DNA of 64,000 nt from Chryseobacterium shigense (GTDB lineage: Bacteria; Bacteroidota; Bacteroidia; Flavobacteriales; Weeksellaceae), in NCBI RefSeq assembly GCF_014207845.1, contig NZ_JACHLC010000003.1, positions 248,001-312,000 on the forward strand. The letters run 5' to 3'. A program made the position numbers and the translations under genes. The number at the start of each line of letters is the position of its first letter. Within the stretch, counting starts at the first letter, position 1. Positions 46,043 to 54,937 of the stretch are shown here, piece after piece. The notes beneath the pieces were generated by a model, which was not told the DNA's origin, made no database searches, and was given only the letters and a program-made list of their open reading frames with translations.

Positions 46043-46966
46043 ATGCAGACAACAGATACAGTATTAATGATAGAGCCGATTGCCTTCGGTTACAACGCTG
46101 AAACAGCAGAAAACAATTATTTTCAGGTAGAGCAGAAAGATTCAGATGTTCAGTCTAAAGCTTTGGCTGAATTCAACACTTTTGTGGCGAAGCTGAGAAG
46201 CAGAGGAGTTAATGTTATTACCATAAAAGACACATTAGACCCTCACACACCGGATTCCATTTTTCCGAATAACTGGGTAAGCTTTCATAAAGATGGGAAA
46301 GTAGTTTTATACCCTATGTTTGCTTCCAACAGAAGAGTGGAAAGAAGAGATGATATTATTGAAAGTATCGAAAACCAGGGATTTGAAGTTTCCGAAATTG
46401 ATGACTGGTCATTCTCAGAAACACAGGGACATTTCCTGGAAGGAACAGGAAGTATGATCTTCGATCACGATAATAAATTGGCGTATGGCTCAGTTTCCTT
46501 AAGGCTTGATGAAAATCTGTTCAGAGCATTTTGTGAAAAATATGGCTTTACACCTGTAGTTTTTCATTCTTATCAAACGGTGGGAACAGAAAGGCTGCCT
46601 ATCTATCACACCAATGTTATGATGTGTGTAGCAGATAAATTTGTAGTGATTTGCCTTGATTGTATCGATGATGAGCTGGAAAGAGAGAAAGTAATTGAAA
46701 CCATTAAGAACTCAGGTAAGGAAATCGTTGAAATTTCAGAAGAACAGATGCAGCAGTTTGCAGGAAATATGCTTCAGGTTCAAAACAAAGAAGGACAGAA
46801 GTTTTTGGTGATGAGCCAGACAGCTTATCAGTCTTTAACAGCTGAACAGGTTGCAGCAATTGAAAAGTACTGTGAAATCATTTACTCAGACCTGAATACA
46901 ATAGAAGTGAATGGAGGAGGAAGTGCCAGATGTATGCTGGCGGAGGTTTTTCTTCCGAAAAAATAA
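46043..46966 (+). CDS. ctlX: Citrulline utilization hydrolase CtlX-type protein
   Basis: This is a 307-aa pentein-fold enzyme. Glu133 in FLEGTGSM, the catalytic His189 in IYHTNVMM and Cys297 in GGGSARCMLAEVF match the CtlX family, which hydrolyses citrulline to ornithine. DSIFPNNWVSFH near residue 71 is a strong family marker. It is downstream of an arginine deiminase-like gene. The stop is followed by a strong terminator. Confidence 0.9.
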   Translation: MQTTDTVLMIEPIAFGYNAETAENNYFQVEQKDSDVQSKALAEFNTFVAKLRSRGVNVITIKDTLDPHTPDSIFPNNWVSFHKDGKVVLYPMFASNRRVERRDDIIESIENQGFEVSEIDDWSFSETQGHFLEGTGSMIFDHDNKLAYGSVSLRLDENLFRAFCEKYGFTPVVFHSYQTVGTERLPIYHTNVMMCVADKFVVICLDCIDDELEREKVIETIKNSGKEIVEISEEQMQQFAGNMLQVQNKEGQKFLVMSQTAYQSLTAEQVAAIEKYCEIIYSDLNTIEVNGGGSARCMLAEVFLPKK

Positions 46967-46997
46967 TAGCTTTAAGAATCAATTGATTAGAAATATT

Positions 46998-47029
46998 TTC
47001 CGGCCTTGGAACAAGGCCGGAATTTTTTT
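46998..47029 (+). terminator. Terminator after ctlX
   Basis: TTCCGGCCTTG pairs perfectly with CAAGGCCGGAA around a 3-base loop, followed by seven T. Confidence 0.93.
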
Positions 47030-47076
47030 GATCTGTTTCATTGATTCAAATTGAGACAAAAGACAAAAAAGTTACC

Positions 47077-47084
47077 TAAATTTG
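47077..47084 (+). promoter_or_regulatory. -7 promoter box for the GH43 gene
   Basis: TAAATTTG is an exact -7 match. Transcription would begin near 47091, after the alternative ATG at 47082, which supports the ATG at 47103. Confidence 0.5.
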
Positions 47085-47102
47085 CTCCTTAAGCAAAAAA
47101 TT

Positions 47103-48863
47103 ATGAAGATACAGCAGTACTTTTTATCATTCGCTGTTTTGTTGGGAATGTTCGTTGGAGCCCAGCAGAAAACATTTTGTAACCCTATAAATATAGATTA
47201 TGGCTATACGCCGTTCGAAGTATTCTCAAAACAGGGAAAACACCGCGCCACAGCTGATCCGGTGATCGTTAATTTTAAAAATAAACTATTCCTTTTCTCT
47301 ACCAATCAGGAAGGATACTGGTACAGCGATGATATGTTGGACTGGAAATTTGTGAAAAGAAAATTCCTCAGAGACAATAAATACATCCATGACCTGAATG
47401 CACCTGCAGTTTGGGCTATGAAAGACACTCTTTACGTATATGGCTCTACCTGGGAACAGGATTTCCCGATCTGGAAAAGCACCAATCCTACCAAAGATGA
47501 CTGGAAAATTGCAGTGGATACTTTAAAAGTCGGAGCCTGGGATCCTGCATTCCACTATGACGAAGATAAAAATAAACTCTATTTGTATTGGGGTTCCAGT
47601 AATGAATGGCCGTTATTAGGGACCGAAGTAAAGGTTAAAAATCTGCAGTCTGAAGGTTTTGTAAAGCCCATTATTAAATTAAAGCCTGAAGATCACGGTT
47701 GGGAAAGATTTGGGGAATATAACGACAATGTTTTCCTCCAGCCGTTTGTAGAAGGCGCATGGATGACCAAGCACAACGGGAAATATTATATGCAGTACGG
47801 AGCTCCTGCCACTGAATTCAGTGGATATTCTGATGGAGTGTATGTAAGTAAAAATCCTCTTGAAGGTTTTGAATACCAGCAGCATAATCCGTTCTCTTAC
47901 AAACCGGGAGGTTTTGCAAGAGGAGCAGGGCACGGTGCTACTTTTGAAGACAATTATAAAAACTGGTGGCACATTTCAACAATTTTTATTTCCACTAAAA
48001 ACAATTTTGAAAGAAGGCTCGGAATCTGGCCGGCAGGATTTGATAAAGATGATGTAATGTATACCAATACAGCTTACGGAGATTACCCAACCTATCTTCC
48101 GCAATTTGCACAGGGCAAAGATTTTTCAAAAGGGCTTTTTGCAGGCTGGATGCTTTTAAATTATAATAAACCTGTTCAGGTATCATCTACTTTAGGCGGA
48201 TATCAGCCGAATTTGGCAGTGGATGAGGATATTAAGACCTATTGGAGTGCAAAAACAGGTGGCTCAGGAGAATGGTTCCAGACAGATCTGGGAGAAGTTT
48301 CTACCATTAATGCCATTCAGATCAACTATGCGGATCAGGACGTTGAATTTATGGGAAAAACCCTCGGAAAAATGCACCAGTACAAAATCTACGGATCCAA
48401 TGACGGAAAGAAATGGAATGTTATTGTGGATAAAAGCAAGAATACCAAAGACGTTCCCCACGATTATGTAGAACTTGAAAAACCAGCTCAGGCAAGATTC
48501 CTTAAAATGGAAAACCTGAAAATGCCAACAGGAAAATTTGCATTAAGCGGTTTCAGGGTATTTGGAAAAGGAGCTGGGGTAAAACCTAAGAAAGTGGAAG
48601 GATTTGTTCCTTTAAGAGCTGATCCTAAAAAATACGGAGAAAGAAGAAGCATCTGGATGAAATGGCAGCAAAACCAGGATGCAGATGGATACGTGATCTA
48701 TTGGGGGAAATCTCCCGATAAATTGTACGGAAGCATCATGGTGTACGGAAAGAACGAATATTTCTTCACCGGAGCAGACAGAACAGATTCTTATTATTTC
48801 CAGATCGAAGCCTTCAATGCCAATGGACTTTCAGAAAGAACAGAGGTGGTAAAATCTGAGTAA
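47103..48863 (+). CDS. Exported GH43-like glycosidase with discoidin and FN3-like domains
   Basis: This is a 586-aa protein from the ATG at 47103. A signal peptide (about 1-20) is followed by a five-bladed propeller glycosidase domain (about 40-340) with HRATADPVIV, GYWYSDDMLDWKF and the Asp/Glu-rich blades expected of GH43 (acting on arabinan/xylan-type glycosides). An F5/8 type C (discoidin) domain (about 360-490, with NLAVDEDIKTYWSAK and WFQTDLGEVSTINAI) and a fibronectin type III-like end (about 505-586) follow. No SusC/SusD pair adjoins it, so it is not in a typical polysaccharide locus. The exact substrate is unknown. Confidence 0.88.
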   Translation: MKIQQYFLSFAVLLGMFVGAQQKTFCNPINIDYGYTPFEVFSKQGKHRATADPVIVNFKNKLFLFSTNQEGYWYSDDMLDWKFVKRKFLRDNKYIHDLNAPAVWAMKDTLYVYGSTWEQDFPIWKSTNPTKDDWKIAVDTLKVGAWDPAFHYDEDKNKLYLYWGSSNEWPLLGTEVKVKNLQSEGFVKPIIKLKPEDHGWERFGEYNDNVFLQPFVEGAWMTKHNGKYYMQYGAPATEFSGYSDGVYVSKNPLEGFEYQQHNPFSYKPGGFARGAGHGATFEDNYKNWWHISTIFISTKNNFERRLGIWPAGFDKDDVMYTNTAYGDYPTYLPQFAQGKDFSKGLFAGWMLLNYNKPVQVSSTLGGYQPNLAVDEDIKTYWSAKTGGSGEWFQTDLGEVSTINAIQINYADQDVEFMGKTLGKMHQYKIYGSNDGKKWNVIVDKSKNTKDVPHDYVELEKPAQARFLKMENLKMPTGKFALSGFRVFGKGAGVKPKKVEGFVPLRADPKKYGERRSIWMKWQQNQDADGYVIYWGKSPDKLYGSIMVYGKNEYFFTGADRTDSYYFQIEAFNANGLSERTEVVKSE

Positions 48864-49013
48864 AATAGAAATAGCTTGAATCTTAATCATAAGATAAAAT
48901 CTGCAATAGCAGCTCGGACTTTTAAACGCAAAGAAAATAAATTCAGAGAGCAAAGAACAATCAAATTAAAAAAATGATTTTCTTGAGGCTGACTTAAGAG
49001 AAAAACATACATA

Positions 49014-49042
49014 AAAACGCTTTGAATTTTTCAAAGCGTTTT
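49014..49042. terminator. Bidirectional terminator between the GH43 and esterase genes
   Basis: AAAACGCTTTGA pairs exactly with TCAAAGCGTTTT around a 5-base loop, with T runs on both strands. It lies right at the esterase stop codon. Confidence 0.85.
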
Positions 49043-49928
49043 ATTTTTTATCAGGCTGTTTCAGGAAAGCATCAATTTTATTCATCAGGAACTGATCGTG
49101 GGGAGGTTTGTCCCAATCCAGATGGCCGCCGCTGAATTCATAAGTTTCATGCTTTACTTTATGCTGAATAAGAGCTGAATCCAGCTTTTTCATTTGAGAT
49201 AAAGGGATAATATGGTCATTGTTTCCGTAAAAAGAGATCGTGGGCGGAGATGTTTCATTGATCCAGAAAACAGGATTGGGAATATCTGAATGGGTAATGT
49301 CGGTTGGAGTTGGTTTTGAGGAATCAATCATATGTTTTTCAACAAAAGAATAATCGGAATAATTCCTGAAATCGGCACTGTTTATATCTGCAGGGCCTAC
49401 AATATTTACAACCGCCTTTACTTTTGTCCTGTGCTTATCATCAAAAATGCTGTTATACCCGTATAACATTGATAAATGCGCTCCTGCACTGTTTCCAAGC
49501 AAAATAAATTCAGGCTTAAATTTCATTTCCACGGATTTCTTAACCAATAAATCTAAAGCATTGTCAATGTCTTCTGTCTGGTTGGGAAGAATAAAGGAAT
49601 CATTATCTGCCAGTCTGTAATTCATATTGGCAAAAGCATAATCAGGGAATTTTTTCATCATTGAAAGCGTAAAAAATGTCAGGTCAGACTTGTTTCCAGC
49701 CTTCCAGCCTCCTCCGTGAATAATCACAAAGACCCCTTTTATTGAGTTCCTGTTTTTAGGAGTATAAAGATCTAATTTTTGTTGGGAATCATTTCCGTAA
49801 GAAATATCTTTTTCCAATTCAAAAGAAATGTTTTCTCCAAGATTAATGGTTTTTTCCTTGCATCCGGTCCAGAGGAAGCAGATCAAAAGAAAATACAGAA
49901 TGGTGATGAAACTTTTATACATAATCAT
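49041..49928 (-). CDS. Alpha/beta-hydrolase lipoprotein (esterase/lipase-like)
   Basis: This is a 295-aa protein; ATG codons at 49928 and 49922 are both usable. A lipobox LWTGC (Cys23) makes it a surface or periplasmic lipoprotein. The oxyanion motif HGGGW lies at 71-75, the nucleophile Ser147 in GNSAGAHLSM, and Asp/His ligands fall in FYGNNDHIIP and SGGHLDWD. It belongs to the hormone-sensitive-lipase/BD-FAE-type group. The terminator of the next gene upstream lies 12 bases before the start. Confidence 0.88.
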   Translation of the reverse strand: MIMYKSFITILYFLLICFLWTGCKEKTINLGENISFELEKDISYGNDSQQKLDLYTPKNRNSIKGVFVIIHGGGWKAGNKSDLTFFTLSMMKKFPDYAFANMNYRLADNDSFILPNQTEDIDNALDLLVKKSVEMKFKPEFILLGNSAGAHLSMLYGYNSIFDDKHRTKVKAVVNIVGPADINSADFRNYSDYSFVEKHMIDSSKPTPTDITHSDIPNPVFWINETSPPTISFYGNNDHIIPLSQMKKLDSALIQHKVKHETYEFSGGHLDWDKPPHDQFLMNKIDAFLKQPDKK

Positions 49929-49940
49929 AAAGATAGAAAA

Positions 49941-49961
49941 CCCGCCGGAAATTCCGGCGGG
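49941..49961 (-). terminator. Terminator after the first outer-membrane barrel gene
   Basis: CCCGCCGG (49941-49948) pairs with CCGGCGGG (49954-49961). The minus strand continues TTTT. It is GC-rich against an AT-rich background. Confidence 0.82.
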
Positions 49962-50009
49962 CTTTTACCACAAAAAATAATTGAATTGAATATGAAGAAT
50001 GATAGTTCT

Positions 50010-52316
50010 TTATCTTGTTCTGCTCTTGATGGCATCCGATGCGCCTTCTATGTCTCTTACCTTTTTCACTTTCTGGTTTCCGAAGTTGTAAGTAAGGCTT
50101 ACGGTTACGCTTCTTCTGTACTGATCGTTTCTGATGTAGTTATAATTTCCGTTGGGCTGGTAATCCTCAATTTCCACAACATTGGTTCTTAATACATCAT
50201 TAAGATTTACGGCGAAAGTCCAGTCGTTCCAGTTTTTCTTGATGCTTAAGTCTAAGCTCATCAGGTTTTTCAGCATTCCCAGTTCAATCTGCTGTTTGTC
50301 AACAAAGAAATAATTAACTCCCAGGAACCAGGTTTTCTTTTTGTCCAGACGTAGCGTATTGTTGCTGGTCACAATGAAACTTGTTGATTTTACATGATTG
50401 GTATATACTAAAGGCTTTCCCTCTTTATCTACAAAAGTTTCACCTGTGGTAGGATCTTCAGACAAAGAGCCGTTATTGATATTATGCTGAATTCCCGCAT
50501 TGAAATTCAGGGTTAAATACTGTTTGAAGAAAGTCTTCTGAATTCCCACCATAGCGGACATTTCCTGTCTGTCACCGAAATTGGTCCTGATATAGCGAAG
50601 CACGCTCTGGTCACTTACCTGTCCGTCAGTTGTTTTTGTGAACCCTTGCAAAGGAACCTGTGTGATCTGATCTTTAAGGTAGGAGTGGTTCAGAATCAGG
50701 AAATATGAATTTTTATACATATACGTCAATTCCTGGTTGTAAGTCGATGATGCCTTCACAAAAGGATTGTTTTGGGTATAATTATATTCAGTGATGTAAT
50801 TTCTTACCGGATTCAGCTCCCAGAAGCTTGGTCTTCTCATTCTGCTTGAGAATGAATAGGAAATATTGTTCTTGTCATTAATCGCGTAATTGAAGCTTAA
50901 GTACGGCAGAAAATTATTGTAATTTCTTTTAATGGTCTGATGTCTTTGAGATTCTATAGGATTGGTAGGGCTGTCTGCTGTGCCTAAACTGTTGGTAATT
51001 TCATACCTTGCTCCAATCTTTCCTGAGAATTTATCAGAGAACTTCTTTTCAAATGTCAGGTAAAGTCCGTAAATATTTTCATCGTAGATAAAATGGTTAA
51101 GTTCCGGGCTGGTTGTTGTACCGGTCAGATGGCCGAGATCATCATATGTATAATCGTAGGTAAGATTTTTTGTATCGTTATCCGTTTTTGTTTTATTAAA
51201 ATTTCCTCCTGCGGAGAATGTGAAGTCATTTTTAAATTTCTGGATATAATCTGCCGTTCCCGAAAAATTATTGATGATCTGCGGAATATCCTGAACAATT
51301 GTTTTCCCGGTTCTTGAAAAATCACTCCAGTTGGTTATGCCGGGAAGCATGGTATTGTTTTTTGAAAACTGGAATCTTTTATAAATAAGATAGGCTGCAT
51401 TTACGTTCAGCTTGCTTCCGAGAGAATCAAGTTTTAATTCGTAGTTCAGGTTAACCGAGTTGTTATAATTTCGGGCATCTTCCCTGTTTTTTGTTCTTGT
51501 ATAGTTGGTTTCAAGGATTCCATCTTCATTAGGCTGAGTTAGGGTATTGAACAGATCAATCGTAGAATCATAGCTTCTGTTGGCCCATGAATTCCAGGAT
51601 AAAGCTAAATTATTATTATCATTCAGCTGATAATCAATATTTAAATAGCCACCGATGTTTTTATTCGGATCATCGATGTTACCTACAGACTCATTTTTCA
51701 TCTGATCCGTACCGTTTCTTAAAATATAACTCTGAGGCTGGATACTTTCTCCGCCGTTGAGGTTGGCACTGATTCCAAGTTTATCTTTACGGTAATTCAC
51801 GGAAAAACTTGCCTGGCTGGAATTGTATTTGTTCTGGGTATTGGAGAATCTCATATTGCCGTTTGTACCGTCGCTCATTTTCTTTTTCAAAACAATATTG
51901 ATGATCCCGTCTGAAGATTCCACCTGGTATTCACTTCCCGGAACCGTAATCACTTCAATCTTCTGGATATTTTCAGCCGGTGTATTTTTCAGGAACTGAG
52001 CCAGAGACTCGGCATCCATATTGGTTTTTCTTCCGTTGATGTAGATCAGGGCATTATTTTTTCCGGCAATCTTTAACGTTTTATCATCTGTTGAGGAAAG
52101 AAGCGGAGTCTGCTTCAACAGATCAAAAGTAGTATTTCCTTTGGCAACCGGGGAAGCTGCAACATCATACACAAAACGGTCACTTTGTTTTTTGAAAACC
52201 TGTTTGGTAAGGGTGATTCCTTCTATGGATTTTGTTTTTACAGTGTCTGATTTTTTTTCCTGTGCAAAAACTACGCTTCCTGAGATGGCTGCTGCCAGTA
52301 TGATTATCTTTTTCAT
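50010..52316 (-). CDS. Outer-membrane beta-barrel receptor (TonB-dependent-like), copy A
   Basis: This is a 768-aa protein. The signal peptide is 1-18 (cleaved before QEK). An N-terminal plug-like region (about 30-150) has IEGITLTKQVFKKQSDRFVYD and KIEVITVPGSEYQVESSDGIINIVLKKK, the second being the plug-end strand. The rest is a barrel with Asn/Tyr-rich strands (YLNIDYQLNDNNNLALSWNSW, in part). It lacks the N-terminal carboxypeptidase-like domain of SusC proteins. It is an adjacent paralogue of the gene at 52365-54608. Confidence 0.9.
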   Translation of the reverse strand: MKKIIILAAAISGSVVFAQEKKSDTVKTKSIEGITLTKQVFKKQSDRFVYDVAASPVAKGNTTFDLLKQTPLLSSTDDKTLKIAGKNNALIYINGRKTNMDAESLAQFLKNTPAENIQKIEVITVPGSEYQVESSDGIINIVLKKKMSDGTNGNMRFSNTQNKYNSSQASFSVNYRKDKLGISANLNGGESIQPQSYILRNGTDQMKNESVGNIDDPNKNIGGYLNIDYQLNDNNNLALSWNSWANRSYDSTIDLFNTLTQPNEDGILETNYTRTKNREDARNYNNSVNLNYELKLDSLGSKLNVNAAYLIYKRFQFSKNNTMLPGITNWSDFSRTGKTIVQDIPQIINNFSGTADYIQKFKNDFTFSAGGNFNKTKTDNDTKNLTYDYTYDDLGHLTGTTTSPELNHFIYDENIYGLYLTFEKKFSDKFSGKIGARYEITNSLGTADSPTNPIESQRHQTIKRNYNNFLPYLSFNYAINDKNNISYSFSSRMRRPSFWELNPVRNYITEYNYTQNNPFVKASSTYNQELTYMYKNSYFLILNHSYLKDQITQVPLQGFTKTTDGQVSDQSVLRYIRTNFGDRQEMSAMVGIQKTFFKQYLTLNFNAGIQHNINNGSLSEDPTTGETFVDKEGKPLVYTNHVKSTSFIVTSNNTLRLDKKKTWFLGVNYFFVDKQQIELGMLKNLMSLDLSIKKNWNDWTFAVNLNDVLRTNVVEIEDYQPNGNYNYIRNDQYRRSVTVSLTYNFGNQKVKKVRDIEGASDAIKSRTR

Positions 52317-52364
52317 GATTCTTCTTATTTAAGTGAGGATGTGGTATAAATTTTTATATCAGAC

Positions 52365-54608
52365 TTAAGTCCTTGATTTTATAGCATCGTTGGCCGATTT
52401 CATTTCTCGTGCCTTTTTCAGCTTCTGGTTCCCGAAATTGTAGGTTACCCCAATGTTCAGGATTCTTGAGTATTCGAAATTGACAACATTATTGTAGCTT
52501 CCGTTAGGCTGGATTCCCTGGATACTGTTGAAGTTCTGGTTGAATAGGTCATACACTTCAGCCACAAAAGTCCAGTTTCCCATGATTTTCTTTAAGCTTA
52601 CATCAAAGCTCTGTCTTACACCCAATGTTCCGCTTTCAATCTTTACTTTACTTCCGTAGTAATAATTGATTCCCAGGAACCAGTCCTTATTTGAAGAAAG
52701 GCGAATGTTGTTATTGATATTACCGGATATATTGAAGTTCTTGAAATTGATTACATACGGATCAATCACCTCTGTTTGCCCCGGAACCGGAACCGAAGTA
52801 GGGTCCTCAGATACTGTACCTTTGTAGATGCTGTATCCTAAATTCACCGAATAATTGGTTGTCCAGATTTCTTTGAACCAGGATTTGTTCATTCCTAAAG
52901 TCAGCCCGAATTGCTTATTGTTTCCATAGTTGGTTCTGATGTATCTTAAGAATTTCGTAGTAGTCATTACAGGATTTCCGTTTTCATCATCCTGTAGCCC
53001 CGTTACGCTTCCCTGAAGAGGAATCTGGTTCGATGCATCTTCCACATAATTAAAGCTGAGGTTGGCAAAAAATGCATTTTTGTACATATAACTGATTTCC
53101 TGATTGTAGAACTTGGAAGCCAGTACGAAAGGATTATTCTGTGTATAGTTGGTTGGTGTAAAATAAGTTCTTGAAGGATTCAGCTCCCAGAATCTCGGTC
53201 TTCTGATCCTGCTGGAAAAGCTGTAGCTAAGATTATGATCTGAGCTGATGGCGTAGTTCAGGTTAAGATAAGGAAGAAGATTGTTATAATTTCTGTCGAA
53301 ACTTGTCTTTCCAAGAATTTCGCCGCTGCTTCTCGTCATTTCATACCGGGCACCTATTTTTCCTGAAAATTTTTCACTCAGTTTTCTTTCATAGGTAATA
53401 TAAGCTCCCAGGATTCTTTCCTTATAAATAAAGTGATTGGTTTGGTTAATATCATTCACAAAATCGTCGTCTACAAGGATATCCTGTCTTGTGTCATTAT
53501 CCGTATTTGTGTGATTGTAGCTTACTCCCATCAGCCAGGTATGGCCCTTAGCGGTCTTTTTAAGATAGTCGATGTTGGCAGCATAATTATTGATGATCTG
53601 TGGGACAGATTGTCTCAATGCACTGTATGCGCTGTTCTCATCAATTTCAGAGGTATTGGTCAGCGGATAACTTTTGTTTACACTCATTTTATCCCTGTTA
53701 AACCACAGATAAGAAATATTGGAAGTAAGTTTGCTCCCGATAGAATCTGTCTTTATCTCATAATTCAAATTGAAAGAGTGATTTCTCGTCTGTGCATCCT
53801 CATGATTGATCGTTCTGTTTTCAAGAACACCGTCTTCCCAATTGGTTACATCAAGAATAGAGTTGAAACTTTTATTATACCTCATATTGTACGTAAACCC
53901 TAAACTGTGTTTCTTATTGATTTCATAGTCGATGTTCACGCTTCCGCCTACATTTTTATTCGGATCATCATTATAGCCTAAAGATTCATTTCTAAAAGTG
54001 GAATCTCCGTTTGAGAGCGTATATCTTTCTCTGTCCGTCCAGCTTCCCGTATTGAAATTGGAGTTTACAGACCATTTATTCTTTCTGAAATTGAATGAGG
54101 CACCTGCAGAAGGATTGTTATAATAAGCCTGCTCGTTATTCATTTTAAGAGTTCCGTTGTAGCCGTCATTTTTATTCTTCTTCATTACAATATTAATAAC
54201 CCCTTCATTGGATTCTACCTGGAATTCGCTTCCCGGAGTTGTAATTACCTCAATTTTCTGTATATCTTCCGATGGAGTTCCTTTCAGCATTTCTATCAAT
54301 GCTTCGGCATCCATATTGGTTTTCTTGTTGTTGATGTATACCACTACATCAGATTTTCCCATGATCTTCAACGATTTTCCATCAATGCTTGATACCATTG
54401 GTGTTTGTTTCAAAAGATTGAACGTATTGGTTCCTTTGGCAATAGGAGAGGAAGCCACGTCATAAATGAAACGGTCACTTTGTTTTTTGAAAACCTGCTT
54501 CTTGATATTGACAGCTTCAATGTTTTTTACTTTCAGGGTATCTTTTGTCTGCTGGGCAGCGGCAAGTCCACTGAAGAATAAGGCGGCAATGAGAATCTGA
54601 GTTTTCAT
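52365..54608 (-). CDS. Outer-membrane beta-barrel receptor (TonB-dependent-like), copy B
   Basis: This is a 747-aa protein with signal peptide MKTQILIAALFFSGLAAA and the same plan as copy A: IEAVNIKKQVFKKQSDRFIYD, KIEVITTPGSEFQVESNEGVINIVMKK, then a barrel of Tyr/Asn-rich strands. The two share long stretches, for example PIAKGTNTFNLLKQTPMVSS against PVAKGNTTFDLLKQTPLLSS, so a tandem duplication is likely. The 48-base gap between them suggests one transcript. A substrate is not apparent and no SusD neighbour was seen. Confidence 0.9.
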   Translation of the reverse strand: MKTQILIAALFFSGLAAAQQTKDTLKVKNIEAVNIKKQVFKKQSDRFIYDVASSPIAKGTNTFNLLKQTPMVSSIDGKSLKIMGKSDVVVYINNKKTNMDAEALIEMLKGTPSEDIQKIEVITTPGSEFQVESNEGVINIVMKKNKNDGYNGTLKMNNEQAYYNNPSAGASFNFRKNKWSVNSNFNTGSWTDRERYTLSNGDSTFRNESLGYNDDPNKNVGGSVNIDYEINKKHSLGFTYNMRYNKSFNSILDVTNWEDGVLENRTINHEDAQTRNHSFNLNYEIKTDSIGSKLTSNISYLWFNRDKMSVNKSYPLTNTSEIDENSAYSALRQSVPQIINNYAANIDYLKKTAKGHTWLMGVSYNHTNTDNDTRQDILVDDDFVNDINQTNHFIYKERILGAYITYERKLSEKFSGKIGARYEMTRSSGEILGKTSFDRNYNNLLPYLNLNYAISSDHNLSYSFSSRIRRPRFWELNPSRTYFTPTNYTQNNPFVLASKFYNQEISYMYKNAFFANLSFNYVEDASNQIPLQGSVTGLQDDENGNPVMTTTKFLRYIRTNYGNNKQFGLTLGMNKSWFKEIWTTNYSVNLGYSIYKGTVSEDPTSVPVPGQTEVIDPYVINFKNFNISGNINNNIRLSSNKDWFLGINYYYGSKVKIESGTLGVRQSFDVSLKKIMGNWTFVAEVYDLFNQNFNSIQGIQPNGSYNNVVNFEYSRILNIGVTYNFGNQKLKKAREMKSANDAIKSRT

Positions 54609-54937
54609 GATGATTATTTTTTAGAGTTGTTTAATAGCTTGTATGAATGATTATTTAACATTACAAAGATATATAATAAAAATAGTATCATGCAATACAA
54701 AGTACTTAAAATATTTATATCGTTAATTTAACTTATTGATTTACAGGTGCTAAAATTTCATATAAAAATTGAAACTGCTTTTTACTTTCTACATAATTAG
54801 ACAGTTCAACATGAAGGTTTGTTACACCGGAGATTAAAAATTAATTTGATTTAAAAAATAGTATATGAAAAATTAAGTAAAAATGGCGTCATATTTATTT
54901 TATGATTAATTTAGTATAAACTAAAAATTAATAACAT
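54609..54937. other. Divergent AT-rich intergenic region
   Basis: This 329-base stretch contains on the minus strand a TATCTTTG box (54664-54671) suitable as the barrel operon -7. I saw no clear box for the plus-strand lipoprotein gene and no gene in it. Confidence 0.5.

Noticed and set aside
47082..47102. ATG at 47082 as the start of the GH43 gene
   Set aside because: It falls inside the predicted -7 box, and the signal peptide begins properly at the ATG at 47103.
49779..50192. 137-codon plus-strand frame across the esterase and barrel genes
   Set aside because: It spans the 5' end of one real minus-strand gene, an intergenic terminator and the 3' end of another; no coding signature.
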